From Gambelia wislizenii (lineage: Eukaryota; Chordata; Lepidosauria; Squamata; Crotaphytidae): DNA of 64,000 nucleotides. The position numbers were made by a program, and so were the translations under genes. Under the pieces are notes generated by a model. That model had not been told where the DNA came from. It made no database searches and saw only the letters and a program-made list of their open reading frames with translations. Every line of letters starts with the position of its first letter. Positions within the stretch are counted from its first letter, which is position 1. Where the stretch lies: positions 211,652,645 to 211,716,644 of the forward strand of contig JAUMIR010000005.1 of the NCBI GenBank assembly GCA_030847615.1, read 5' to 3'. Shown here in pieces: positions 21,395 to 33,550 of this stretch.

Positions 21395-22484
21395 TAAGAG
21401 TACGAACCTTAATTGCTATATTTGTCTTCAAGACATATGATTTCTGAAAAGATAGGAAGCTCCATTATACCAAGTTAGATCAGAGGTCTATTTTGCAAAA
21501 TACCATCTGTAGTCCAGGGTTCTCCAATCTCAGTTCCTATAGATGCTTTGGACTACATTTCTCCTGATCTCTAACCACTAACCATGTTGACTTGGTCTGA
21601 TGAGAGCTGTAGTCTAAAACTTCTCCAGGGATCTTATTGGGGAAGGCTGGATTATACTGACAGGCAGCAGCTTGTAAGCAAGGGTTTTTCCCCTGCTCAA
21701 TCTGGAGATGCTAGGAATTGAACCTGGAACCTTCTGCATGAAAAGCACATGTTCTACCCTTTTCCCTGAAGTTTACCTTGCATGAACTCTCATGCTCCCT
21801 GATTATTGCAAGCAAATTATTCATCAGGGGAAGATGGGCGAGAAAAGAACCTTGCTGCTTGGCCAGCGAGAAAATGAAATTCACTCTGACATTGCCAAGT
21901 GCTTGGGAGAAACTAATCAGTTCCACAGCTGCCTCGTGCAGGGCAGACTTCAGCTGGTCAGCAATTTCCCATCATGTACATACACGGGATTACATGAAAC
22001 CCCAGGCTTCAAATGATAAATCTGCAGGAAGGATTTGAGTTAACTCTTCCATATCACAGCACCAAGACATTGATGTAGTATTAATCTACACATTTGGTCT
22101 AAAAATGTTTTCTTCCAATCTCCCTCAGATTAAAATGGCTGCAAAATTTGCAAACTCAAAGAGGCTGAAAGGCTGAACTAGGAAAAGGGAAACTGGGGGT
22201 TTCTCACCCCCACCCCAAATATAATGATGGCCATGGTTGAAGAAAACAATTGTAGAAGGATAGATTTTGCTTAAAAAATGCAATAAAATGATTGAACAGA
22301 TAATTTTTGCTTTAACATTTCATATGCAATGGGCTGATTTTTCATGACTGAGCCTGAAAGAAGAGATTGGCACACAATGATTTCTTGGTACATCTGTAGC
22401 TGTCTATTATGCATCTAATTTGTTCCTCACCACAATCCATAGAAAGAGGTAGGTAAGAAATTGTTATTGTTGTGTTGAGGATCC
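21395..22484. other. Unassigned sequence with a decayed MITE
   Basis: Around 21519-21660 the phrases TTTGGACTACATTTCTCC and GAGAGCTGTAGTCTAAAAC, in opposite orientation, look like a worn AACTCCCAT-type palindrome. The rest is unassigned; paired open frames at 21711-22038 look like chance. Confidence 0.4.
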
Positions 22485-23127
22485 ATTAACACATCGTTCC
22501 TCGAATAGTGCGTAGCTGTTCGGAAACTTTAGTGGATCCAGAATGCTGCGACCAGAATTCTGACCCAGGTTAGCTATAGGGATCATATAACCCCTGTGTT
22601 AAAACAGCTTCACTGGCTACCAGTTCATTTCCAAGCACAATTCAAAGTACTGGTTGTGACCTGTAAAGCCCTATATGGCTTGGGTCCCAACTATCTGAAA
22701 GACCGTATCTCCCGATATGAACCTGCCAGAATTTAAAGATCCTCAGGGGAAGGCTTTCTCTCGATCACCATCATCCCAGGCTCCCTTGGTAAGGACACAA
22801 GAGAGAGCCTTCTCAGTGGCTGCTCCTACTCTCTGGAACACCCTTCCTCAGGAGGCTAGGCTGGCCCCCTCTCTGCTTTCCTTTCACCAGCAGGCAAAAA
22901 CGGTTTTATTTCAGCAAGCTTTTAATTTGTAGCTGCGGACACAAGCTTTATTGGGGTGTGCTTTCATGTGCTTTTACTGTATATGTTTTAAAAATAATTT
23001 TAATTGTTACTTTTTAATTGTTTTATTTTTATTTGTCTTTATGTCAGAAACCACTTAGGGAGAGGTTTGGCACTAATAAGTGGTATAGAAATGTATATAA
23101 TAAAATAAATATAAATAAATAAATAAC
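22485..23127 (+). pseudogene. L2-like LINE, C-terminal RT end and 3' tail
   Basis: The plus strand reads RDHITPVLKQLHWLPVHFQA and QFKVLVVTCKALYGLGPNYL, then stops. A second frame continues with RAFSVAAPTLWNTLPQEARL and FHQQAKTVLFQQAFNL-stop at 22932. The LHWLPV...KALYGLGP.YL...RAFSVAAP.LWN.LP block is the conserved C-terminal region of L2-type LINEs. A stop and a frame change near 22735 show decay. The 3' end carries an AAATAAAT run at 23101-23125. Confidence 0.75.
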
Positions 23128-23920
23128 AGCATCACATTAAACATAGATTTATATTAAGCTGTATTGCATGGTTCACATAGTGCTGCTAATAGGTCTGGCC
23201 TGTCATAGGATAATAGCTAGGTGGTGGCAGAACCAGAACTTAGGAAAGTCTACAACTCTTAGAGCTTTCCAACCAGCAAGTTGGCTGTTGTTGCAGACAA
23301 GCAACTGATGGGAGGAACCTCATGTACATCACACCACCTGCTAGGTGGCAGTGATAATGAAAAAGGGAGTGACTGGGGGGGGGTCTTCATTGGAGAATGT
23401 GTGCTACAGTGGCTGCATCAATGTGGCTGCTTTAGCAAATCTGGTGCTCTAAATCTACACTAGCACTTTGTGTAATCTGAGGCTGTCACATAGGAGCAGA
23501 CATATAACAAAAATTTAGGGATGGCTATGTTGGCCAGAAGACAAATTCTAAAGATGGTATTGTGGTAACACCTTGATTAGACCAACCAAAAAACCCCAGA
23601 ACAACCCCTGTGCAAACATGTAGGATAAAAGGAGTAGGGGGAGGGGAAAATGATGATGTTGACTCCAGTACATCATAAAGGCACCTGTACTGTGCAGGGC
23701 ACTTTACCCATCCCTCCTCCACCCCTATGGGCAGCGTCCATTAAGTGGTGGTTGTCAGCACTTTGCACATGCATGCACACACACACACGTGTGTGCACAC
23801 ACATCACCAGTGTCCTCTGCTGTTCTAGAAATCAGAACATGAACCAATGAATTCAAATTACAAGATAAGAGATTCTCTTTAGCAAGAACCTGATGGTAAG
23901 AGCTCTTTGAAGGTAGAATA
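23128..23920. other. Unassigned sequence with CA/GT microsatellite
   Basis: A (CA)n to (GT)n palindromic microsatellite lies at 23774-23802. Nothing else recognised. Confidence 0.4.
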
Positions 23921-24552
23921 GGGGTGCATCTCCACTGGCTGTTAAATCCAGAGGCCTGGATCAACCACAGTGGTGGCCACATGCACCAGGCCAAATCCAG
24001 TGCAACTGCTGTCATTGTCCACACAGGCCAGCCAGACCAACATCGCATCTACCCCACTGACCCATCCCCTGTTTATGGAGCTGCTGAGGTCAGAACTGGT
24101 GCCCAGATATGTGATCAACAAGGAGGGGGGGGTCACTTTAACCTCTCCTCATTGATTTTATGGGTGCCCCATTTTGACCTCAGCAGAAGCAATGTCATGC
24201 TGGGCAGGCCTTCCACAGAGCTCCTTGGCCAATGAGGAAGTGGCGGCAGCGTCTCTGATGGGGAGCCATCCCCATTCCTGCACTGGTCAGCACAGGGTAA
24301 TGAAGATGGCACTGTATTTACATGTGGACAACAACACTGGGTCAAATCAGACCCAGTCCAGCTGTCCAGACAGCAAAAGACCCTGAGGTCACTCCGAAGG
24401 TTCCAGGTAACCCCAGGGTATTCCCCAACTTTGCTTAGTTCAGAACAAAGTCAGGTTAAAGGCCAAAAAATGTGGAACTTCTCTGGAAGCAGCTGTACTG
24501 CTAGCACTGGATTTGAGATTAGTCCATTTTTTTTGCCAGTGTAGACAAACTT
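23921..24552. mobile_element. DNA element with GGGTGCATCTCCACTGGC end
   Basis: Left end GGGGTGCATCTCCACTGGC and right end GCCAGTGTAGACAAACTTT form a worn inverted repeat sharing the TCTACACTGGC core with the family C ends. The inside is GC-richer than its surroundings and does not match the others. No transposase. Confidence 0.5.
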
Positions 24553-24559
24553 TATGCTT

Positions 24560-24660
24560 TGGAGGATGATGGACTTTCCTTCTTTGGCTATCTTTAAACA
24601 GAGGTTGGATTGCCATCTCTTGGGGGTGTTTTAGTTGTGAATTCCTGCATGAAATCTCCT
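24560..24660 (+). mobile_element. CR1 3' fragment, old
   Basis: TTTAAACAGAGGTTGGATTG, then CCATCTCTTGGGGGTG and GTGAATTCCTGCATGA, are the CR1 3' blocks in a worn copy lacking the octamer tail. Confidence 0.6.
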
Positions 24661-25253
24661 CCTATCACCTCAGATGATATGCTTCTCAGTGGAGTGAGCT
24701 CATACATAAGGTGCCAGTTATTGAAGGTATGCTAGCTGATTGTGTGTGAACTGAGTCACAAGAAGTTCAGGAAATGCTATGTTGCATACCCTACCATGAA
24801 GGAGTTAACTATCTCTTGACATAAGTGATTTTACAGGCCACATGATAAACACAGTTTTGCCACCTTGTAGAATTTATTCCTCACCTTTAAAAAAAAACAT
24901 CAACAAAAGTAAAATCCAGATCATATGAAAAGTAAGTAGGTCATAAAAATGCCTAGAAACCCACTCTGGCAGCTTAGCAACCTTGAGATATACAAGGATA
25001 GCACCATATCTTTGGCATTCGGAAGCTTATGTTTCAGCTGACCCACCTCAGGGGAGGACCTGTCATGAGGGTCCTTCACTTGGAAATATGGCAAAGTAGT
25101 CAAAATGGGATTTGCAGAAATAGCTAATATCATAAATTGCTTCAGGGAGAGAAGTTTGCATTACAAGTATGACTTTCATACACTAAGCTTTTGGATTTAC
25201 TGTATATCAAATCTATATGCACATCATTAGAATAGGTGATTTTTATTCTTTTA
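24661..25253. other. Unassigned sequence
   Basis: Nothing recognised. Confidence 0.4.
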
Positions 25254-25475
25254 GGCCAAATCCACACTACACAAATAATCCAGTCTGAAACTGTATTATT
25301 TGCCATGGTCCCTTCCTATGGAATCCTGGGATTTGTAGTTTTACAAGGTATTTAGCCTTCTTTGCCAAAGAGTGCTGGTACCTCACCAAACTACCAAATC
25401 CAAGATTCCATAGGAAGGAGCCATGGCAAATCATGCAGTTTCAAACTGCATTAATTCTGTAGTATGGATTTGGCC
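25254..25475. mobile_element. Palindromic MITE, 222 bp ('GGGATTTGTAGTTT' type)
   Basis: Ends GGCCAAATCCACACTAC and GTAGTATGGATTTGGCC are inverted repeats. Inner arms TTATTTGCCATGG-CCTTCC and GGAAGGAGCCATGGCAAAT also pair. The core TGGGATTTGTAGTTT is shared with 13518-13650 and 61139-61335. No clear target duplication and no coding capacity. Confidence 0.75.
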
Positions 25476-26798
25476 ATGGATTTCACATGTGGCTTTAATG
25501 AACTGCATCCATCACAGGAGGGCAACACAGTTCTAGGTTACTTACTGCTGGGGCAGAACTTGAATGGACTGGGAGGGCATGGCCCCTAGGCCACCAGCCA
25601 CATAGGACCACTGCAGGCTGTCTGTCCCACACATACACACCATTCATATCCCTGCCATGGATGGCAATTAGAAAAATTGCCTCTGTTGGGGTACAGAATA
25701 TTTTCTCAGCTCCCTCTCTCATAATGTCTCTAGTCCTGGCCCAGGCTCTATGTATTCTGTCAATAACAACCTTCTCTAATAACATATATAGCTTTGCTAT
25801 ATCCTTTGGCAAATCTTGCTAGAACAAGGTCAAAACATTATACTACTACCAATATGCACTTTACCCTAAAACCAAAACAAATTCGAGAAAACCAAAACAA
25901 ATTTGAGAACACTACCTTAGTTGGAGATTTTTTTGTATAAGATCTTTATCTATTCAACTATTTATTTATTTATAATATTTATGGTACCAGGAAGGTCAAA
26001 ATGTTTAAAACCTCGCAATAATACCACAGGTAACTAGGTCAACAAAAAAGGTTGAGGACACATTTTTCAATAGACAATTATACTACCTGGCTTCATAAAC
26101 TAGCTTAGTACGCCTGGGCAAATCTGTCACCAAAACAAATATAATGCTAGCGCCAGTCATATCTCCATGGAGATGTTCCATGGTGGGAGTTCTACAGTAT
26201 ACTGTTGGCTTCAAGAACTTTCCATGAAGATTTAAGGCACTTAAGGCCAATACAGTTCATCTCTCGATGAACACTAGCATTTTAATTTGGGTCCCCAATA
26301 GGCAGCTACTGCAGGTGTTGCCTTATCACATGAGGCAGTAAATCACAATTGGAGCAGGATTATTTGGTTGGGGCTTATCACATGAGGTCAGCCCTCTTAT
26401 GTTGTCCTCAGTGGGAGAATGTTTGGAAAGCATGTCTTTTCATTACTGCAAATCTCTGTTAATGACCTCCTTTCCTACAACTGTTCTGCTACCATTTGCA
26501 CTACAATAATTCAATTCTGTTTTAATGCTAATTTTGGATGGTCAGTGGGCAGGCTTTAGGTGTGGCTTAGGTGCCCTTATCAGGAACTGGGGGAAAAGAG
26601 AAGAGGTGGACATTTTCATTTGATTTCCTTTTACTTTTAAACTTTTTTTTCCCTTTATAGAAAAATCCAATGGCAAATTATCCCCAAGCCTCAACTGGGG
26701 CTTATCAGAGAAGCTGAAAAGGGAAAACTTGGTTCACTCCCCCCCCTTTTTTTAACAGCAGAATAGCCCAGTTCATGTGTGTGTGTGACACACACACA
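25476..26798. other. Unassigned sequence
   Basis: Contains a near-exact tandem duplication at about 25869-25910 (AAACCAAAACAAATTCGAGA, then the same with TTTGAGA) and a GT to AC palindromic microsatellite at 26774-26798. No gene recognised. Confidence 0.4.
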
Positions 26799-27322
26799 GG
26801 CTTTACCTAGACAGGAAATTTACCCTGGCTTGCCCATATCTGAGAGCCCTGCAGTTCATACAACACAGGGCATTTGCCCCATTCTGTACCTGGGCAGTCT
26901 TTATGACCCCCAAGGCAGAAACAGGGCTCAGGCAGGGTCAAGCTGGGGTACAGTCCAATAAAGCATTATAAAATACCTGGTTTATTCCACTGCTACTGGG
27001 GGGGAAATGGAGCAGGCCCCATGTGTCTGCAGGAGTCCGTCCCGGAAGGCCAACCTATTGCTCCAGCTGTCAGTCACCCTTACCCTTCTGGGTCCAGAAG
27101 GGGGTCCCACAGTATGTGACCAAAGCTGGTCACATACAGGGCGCCTTTGGTCACATGTTGCAGCCAGCCTCCTCAATGTCTGGAGGGTAAGGAATATGGC
27201 GGATATGGCTGCAGCAATGGGCCGGCATTCCTGTCTGGACTCCAACCCTTTTTGCTGAGGTAATTGGGGAGGTATGGGCCTGATCCAGGAGCTGGGATAT
27301 CCTGGCTTGTATACATGAGCCC
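26799..27322 (+). mobile_element. Family C DNA element
   Basis: Starts GGCTTTACCTAGACAGG and ends CTTGTATACATGAGCCC. It shares CAGGGCATTTGCCCC, the GGTCACATACAGGGC block, CCTGTCTGGACTCC and CTGGGATATCCTGGC with 20885-21394. Flanks ACA and TCA are not a clear duplication; the left flank is a CA microsatellite. Confidence 0.75.
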
Positions 27323-27527
27323 TCAGACACACATATGCACACACACGCTTGGAGATGTGAGCAAAAAAAAAGAGAGAAAGAGAGAATTACAGTTAAAACA
27401 TCATTTATTTCATTATTCTGCATGTTCCTGACTAAGCAAATTTGATCAATTGTTGGCAGATTAATCACTACTTTAGCTGATCTCTTTCATCTGCCAAGGA
27501 TTAATCAAGTCTATCCCAAATAGGAAG

Positions 27528-27562
<35 letters not shown>

Positions 27563-27954
27563 GCCAAGTTGGCGGGGGGGAGCCTTTATAAATATAAGAC
27601 TGCTTTTAATTTACATTTTTGGAAGGGAGATCTGTGTGTGTGAGAGAGAGCCAAACTAGAAAAAGGGATGGTACTGGGTGGTACTGGGTGGGTAGTGTCA
27701 AATGCTGCGTGTGATAATATTTTAGCGCAAATAGAGGCTGCAATGCCAGAAAAATTAGGAAGGTGAGATAGGGAAGAGAACAGTCCTGACTGCATAGCAC
27801 TTTTTTGGGGGGGGGGTGTACTGTTTTAATGAGAGAAAAAGCTTGTGTGATAAAGTTGTAGGTGTGACCTGACTCCATCTGGCCATATCAGTTACAATCC
27901 TGGCTACTCTATTCTGCACTAGCTGAAGCTTTCAGATCATATTGACGAGTAACC
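27323..27954. other. Unassigned sequence with microsatellites
   Basis: A run of A/G at 27364-27385, (AC)n at 27531-27559, poly(G) tracts at 27574-27580 and 27806-27816. No gene recognised. Confidence 0.4.
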
Positions 27955-28184
27955 CAGGGTCGGTTTAAGGCACCAGTGGCATCAGCATCTGCAGGGGGGC
28001 CCATCATTCTGAAGGGGGGGGGCGTAGTAACCCTCTTCCTGCAAAAACATTATTAGTAATAATCTGAATATCCTGTACTGTGAATAGCTTAGATTGCATA
28101 AGGTTACATTGACCTGAGATAAACATATGGGGGCCCCAAAATAAAACATTGTAGGGGCACCCCAAATTCCTTAAACCAGTCCTG
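27955..28184. mobile_element. hAT-like non-autonomous element, 230 bp
   Basis: Ends CAGGGTCGGTTTAAGG and CCTTAAACCAGTCCTG form an inverted repeat matching at 13 of 16 positions, starting with the hAT hallmark CAGG. Flanking 8-mers GAGTAACC (27947-27954) and GGGTAACC (28185-28192) match at 7 of 8, the hAT target-duplication length. The inside (GGGGGGCCC and GGGGCACCCC) is palindromic and non-coding. Confidence 0.8.
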
Positions 28185-29427
28185 GGGTAACCCACATACA
28201 GTGCATTATAATACTGTACTCCATATGGCAGATTAACAGAACATAAACCCCTATGAATAGTTTAACCCTATCCAGAAAATGTTGCAGGAATAAACTAGAC
28301 AAAGTTGGCAAAATAGATCCATACCTGCTGAGACCCTCAATGGCCAAGGATGAATCCATGCTTCTTTCCTGTCACCTGCCATCCCATAATTTTAACTAGA
28401 GGGAAGCATTGGCGGGGGGAGACAACTTTGCTCATACTTGTGGCCATACTTCTTTTATATACAAACTGGACTGCAATTATTCTTCAGTATCCATCATTCT
28501 CAGAATTTTAAGATAGGTTTCTCCAAATAAATAGCATTGACAAAAATGTATGTATTAATAGGATGGGAATATCTTAAGATCATTATGTAAGTCCAGTGAA
28601 ATATGAAATGGTTTGCAGGATTTTTTTATTTATTTATTTTTTTTTTAAGTAATGGCAATTTTCAGTTTTCGGTGTCGACACTTTTGCCCTTTCTCCTCAA
28701 ATTACTTTGTGAATTTGCTTGTGAATATGGTCTTTCCTCAGGTTCTGAAAATGGTTATTGTATTCATAGGCAAATATATTCAACAACAACACAAGACTCA
28801 GTGAAAGGAAATTTTGTGTGGGAGAAATTAGAAATACTCCTTAAATACTACCCACCAGTTCGGTTTTCACTGGGAAACTGGTAAAGTCATGTAAGGATAA
28901 AAGTGTCATAATAGCAATGTTGTCCAGTGGTGAAGCTATATTTAATCCTTGGGGAGAATTGAGTTTCTCTTTCCCTCCTGCAATATTTCTGTTTATCTGC
29001 AGGGATGTGTAAGATCAACTAATGTTTATCTCCCTGATTGCTTTTAAAGCAGCATGCTGATCAAAAGCATATTTTTTAAAAAAAAACTGTTCAAAACTTT
29101 TCATCTGTATCTTTAAGAAACTTCAGTTCAGAAACTTTTTTTAAAAAAAAAGCCCTCCTGAAACCAATCTTCTGAGGCTCTGCTGTGTGTGTTGAGTGAC
29201 TAACGTTATTTTACTTTTATTTATACTTGTGTATTAATATGGGTTTTGGATTTGAAAAGTCTTATTTTGAAAGTATTTTTCAGAATTTCATTGGCATTCT
29301 ATAAATGTTCTTTGAAACAAAATCAAAATATTATCAAATGAACTCTGGTACAGTAGAATAAATAGAGCTTCAGTATGGTTTAGTTTTAATGAGAGGCCAA
29401 TACCTGTTATCTTTCCTGTGCTGCTAT
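28185..29427. other. Unassigned AT-rich sequence
   Basis: T-rich run at 28620-28647 and A runs near 29080 and 29141. No gene or element recognised. Confidence 0.4.
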
Positions 29428-29984
29428 GGACTTTATCAGACCACGTTCCTTTTCTGTTCTTTTGCTGGCATAATTTGTTATGTTTTTATGCTAATTCCAT
29501 CCCATGAAAAGGCAGCCCCGGAGATGATGGAGGAGTGAACGGAGCTCCGCTCACTTCCTCAAATGAAATTTCAGGGATTCTCACAAGAAGACGGGAACAT
29601 GGGAAAATCAAAAATAAAAACATATATAACACACAAAAAGTTACAAAAAGTGCATAAACACACTTTAAAATTATAAGTAAACCAGGGAGGTTCATAAAAA
29701 GAGCATCACCTACCTGGATGTTGTGATCTCACCCAGAAATGTTCTGGCCAGACTGGCCATTGACACTGTATTTATGAGGAAAAAAATGTGTGAGGTTTCA
29801 AACTCTGGCAATGCTGGCAAAAAAAGCGCCACAGCCAATCTATTGATGGGTTGGCCCATTAATAAAATAGAACACCTTATTGCCAATACATAAATGCAAA
29901 AGGATGACATTGTCAGATATACGCACACTTTCATGTGTATGTAACATTGTCATGATGTCGTATTTGGTGCGTCTGATAAAGTCC
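29428..29984 (-). mobile_element. Family A DNA element, 557 bp
   Basis: Ends GGACTTTATCAGACC and GCGTCTGATAAAGTCC. Flanks TAT and TAA agree at two of three bases. On the minus strand it carries the family blocks, for example (plus) TGGATGTTGTGATCTCACCC and AGAAATGTTCTGGCC. It is in inverted orientation to the closely related copy at 30267-30839. Confidence 0.8.
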
Positions 29985-30179
29985 TAAGATTCCTTAAGCA
30001 TTATCCTATGAGTTGTATCAGCAGAGTGGTCCATACTATTACAGTGCATTTCTACACTCACTCTCAAGTCATTCTGATTATAGTGAATAGAGTTGACTCC
30101 CAAGTATTTGTGTATAAGAGTGCACCCTTGTGTGCCTGTTGACTTGTGGAAATCCCATTAAATTCATTGGGCTTTCTTA

Positions 30180-31279
30180 GGGTTGTCTAGATTGGCCAGA
30201 ATACACCACCTTCCAGCCAGTGTATTCTGGTCCCAGATCTGGGCTGTTACCCCCCCCCATTACCTAGGACTTTACCAGACACATCAAATACAGTGTCATA
30301 CCGATGCCACATAAACATGAAAGGGAGCGCATACTAGATTATGTCGTCCTTTTGTGTTGATGTACTATCCAAAAAGTGTTTTATTTTATTGATGAGACAA
30401 GCCATCAATAGATCAGTTGTGGTGATGTTTTGCTGGCATTGCCAGCATTTGAAACCCCACTCCTTTTATACTTTATTCCAGCGTCAATGGCCGGTCTGGC
30501 CAGAACACTTCCAAGTGATATCACAACATCCAGGTAGGTGATGTTCTTTTTATGACCCTCCCCAGTTTACTTGGAAGTTTTTCAGTGTGTTTATGTGCTT
30601 TTGTGAACTTTTTGGTGTTATTTTTGCTTTTATTTTTGAATTTCCTATGCTCGCATATTCTTGTGAGAATCCGCAGGATTTCATTCCAGGAAGTGAACGG
30701 AGCTCCGTTCACTCCTCAGTCATTGCTGGAGCTACCTTTGGATGGGATGCAAGGTAAGTGTGGTAAAGGGGGTTGTTTTGCCAACATAAAAACATCACAA
30801 ATTATGCCTGCAAAAAACAGAAAATGGGGGATAAAGTCCCTAGACAAAAAGGGATACAATCTGCATAGACATGCTGGCCAGCATTGGTGGATGCCTCCTC
30901 CACTGTCATGCATTGCTCCCTCTGAAGCCAGTAAGGAGGCCCGCAGAATGAGATCAAGGCTGGTCACATGCAAGGGGTCTTGATTATATGCTGGTGGCCT
31001 CCTTTCCAGCTGCAGGGTGACTCCAGTGGTGGCGGCAGCCAGCTATATGGACCCTGAGTTCCCATGCTGGCCTGATAAGGGTTTTTCTGCATGAAGCAGG
31101 TTTTCCTGGGTGTCTATTTAAAATATTTTGGATGGGTTTACCCCGGCTTCCCCGTGGCTTAGCCTCAGGCATCATCAGGACAATCTGGAGGCAAAACAGG
31201 GCAAGAGCCCTGCATTGTTTGGACTACAGGGATCCAAATAGTGGGGAAGCCAAGGTAAATAGCTTGTCTAGACAAGCCC
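30180..31279 (-). mobile_element. Family C DNA element split by a family A insertion
   Basis: The left end GGGTTGTCTAGATTGGCC (30180) and right end GTCTAGACAAGCCC (31279) are complementary. The body, in minus orientation, shows GGTCACATG, TGCCCTGTTTTGCC and ACTATTTGGATCC-type blocks of family C. It is interrupted by the family A element 30267-30839; removing that gives about 527 bp, the family length. Confidence 0.75.
30267..30839 (+). mobile_element. Family A DNA element inserted in family C element
   Basis: Starts GGACTTTACCAGACAC and ends GGGGGATAAAGTCC. CTA lies immediately outside both ends (30264-30266 and 30840-30842), an exact 3-bp duplication. Body blocks GGCCAGAACACTTCCAAGTG and AGGAAGTGAACGGAGCTCCG are as in other copies. 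The nesting shows this copy is younger than its host element. Confidence 0.85.
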
Positions 31280-32446
31280 GTTATTTCCTCAAAGGATGAA
31301 AAAAGTATGTGTATGTGTGAGCGCACAGTCATTTATGTGTGTTTTAAAGCCATTGGCTATGGTCCAGTAAGGCAGTTGAGGGTCTTTCCCTTAGCCAGCT
31401 GAAAGAATGAAAGAAACCCCATATTACTGAAAAACTCCAGTTATCGCAATTGGCTGTATACACTTGGAATGCTGGACCATGGGCATTGATACCAAGGTAG
31501 AGACCGAGGAGATCATTGGTGCCAGCTTTTCAGCCTTTATCAGAGCCAAATGAAGGGGTGGGGGGTCAGATGGTTTGGGTAAATAGTGTAATATGATCTA
31601 GAGTAGGATTGTAAGAATATAGTTAACTCATTCTTGAAGGACTTTTACTAAATTCCTCCAATGGAAAACACATCTTTTCCTTAACATTATCCTGTCCTCT
31701 TAATTCCACCACTGCTGACTATGGTAATATGATGCACTCTCATTAGAACGTTAATAGTTTGATGTGAGTTTTTAGTGCTCTAGGCCACATGAAAGTCACA
31801 TTGCAAGTTGCATCTATCAGTTAATTATGTCCCCTTTAGCCACACTGAAAGCCTTCCTTTAGTTTATCTTATCCATGTACAGTATAGTTCAGTTCATTCC
31901 AATCAGGCAAAGAATTTTCAGTATTCAAAATCTAATTTAATGACTGCAGTGCCTGTAAAGGCAGAATACTAGTTTAAGATTACTGTATGGATGGCTTTGG
32001 TGCTATCTGACCTGCTTTTTCAAACTTGAGCTAAAAATTGAATCCTACTAATGAATATGCTTCTTTGTATAATCAGAACATGATAATTTATAAATGGGCA
32101 TGGTGAGATTTCTTTAAACAGCTTGTTTAACATAAAACTATCCTACTGTAAGTCCCACAGAGGCCTTGAAAAACCCAGCAGTTAATGTGCTAGCTAACAC
32201 AAAAAAACTGGGACACGGCTTAGGGACAGGCAAAACCCCTTGTAATAGTATTGCTCTAGTATTTAAACAATTTAACAGAGAACATTTGGGGGAAAGGGGG
32301 ACTATTTGGTGGCCAGCTGGTCTCAGGTTGGAATATTGGTGTATGAATATGCTATTGCTCCCATAGGCATGAGCATAATCCTATTTCCTGCTGAGAATTG
32401 TAGTTCTGTTTCCCCTGATCATCCACTGACTGCACTCCACAAACAT
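31280..32446. other. Unassigned sequence
   Basis: No gene or element recognised. Confidence 0.4.
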
Positions 32447-33550
32447 GGCTTGTCTAAATGGTGAAAATATGCCTCATAGAATTTGAGGAGAAAACCTTTT
32501 GTCCAGTGGGATCCTGTGGCAATTTGCCATATTCAGAAGGAGAGGGGCCAAAAATGCCACATGCTGTGCCGGAAAAGTCTTTGCAGCTTTTCCCAAAGTT
32601 TTTTTTAAAGTGAGAGGGAGATGCACAGTTCTGCTCATTGGAACAATCAATTTGATTTGCTGTGCAGTCAAGACAGGGCAAGAGATCTGATTGGTTTGAA
32701 CATGCAAAGGTGGTAGGCTTGCTGTCAAGCACCAGGAAGCACTTCTCGCACTAGTGATCATGCACTTCCTCCCTCCCTTCCCATTACCCTTTGATCTGTA
32801 CAGTATAGAAGACTATTCTTCATGGTGAAGGGAACCTGGCAGCCCCCGGAGAAAACCAGGAGGGCAGCCACCACAAGATACAGGAGGAGTGACCGGGGCC
32901 ACCATCTCTTCACCCATCCTGCCAGCAGCTAAATCTGGCTGAAATTAAAGGGATGAGAGGAGCTGCCTAGCCAGCCACTGGTTGCAGAGAAGGAAAAGGA
33001 GGGCGACTCTTTGATGCTCCGGCTTCATCTCCCCTTCCTGGGCTGGGCTGCTCCTTCTCTAATGCTGTCTCATGCCTGCCAAACTTGATGTCAGCAGGCT
33101 TTGGCAGGCACAGGACAGGCATGAGAGAAGGAGCAGCCCAGCCCGGAAAAGTGAGATGAAGCTGGAGTATTGAACAGTCACCCTCCTCTTCCTTCTTTGC
33201 AACCATTGGCTGGCCAGGTAGCTCCTCCAATGCCTGCTGGATTTGGATGCCACTACCACCACAATGGGTGAAGGGCTGGTGGCTCCAGTGTCTTCTCCTG
33301 TTCCTCATGGTGGCCACCCTCCTCATCGTCTCTGGGTGCTGCTGGGTTCCCCCAATCACCCCTGACAGAAAAAAAAACTTTGCAGTTGTGGGAGCACATA
33401 ACATGGCAGCCATCTTGATTCGTGTGCATTTGAACATCAAGTGCAGTGAGCTTTACAACCTATCATTTTTGTGGAAAGACCATGGAAACAAAAGGATGCT
33501 GCTGCAAATTTGCTGTAATGAGCATTATTTCTTCTCGTCTAGACAAGTCC
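32447..33550. mobile_element. Family C-like DNA element with internal palindrome, about 1.1 kb
   Basis: Left end GGCTTGTCTAAATGG and right end GTCTAGACAAGTCC are inverted repeats. The middle contains a separate, longer palindrome (about 32994-33194): CCTGGGCTGGGCTGCTCCTT faces AAGGAGCAGCCCAGCCCGG, with the outer GGAGGGCGACT facing AGTCACCCTCC. Flanks CAT and ACG do not match. Several open frames inside follow from the GC-rich palindrome; I do not regard them as genes. Confidence 0.65.
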
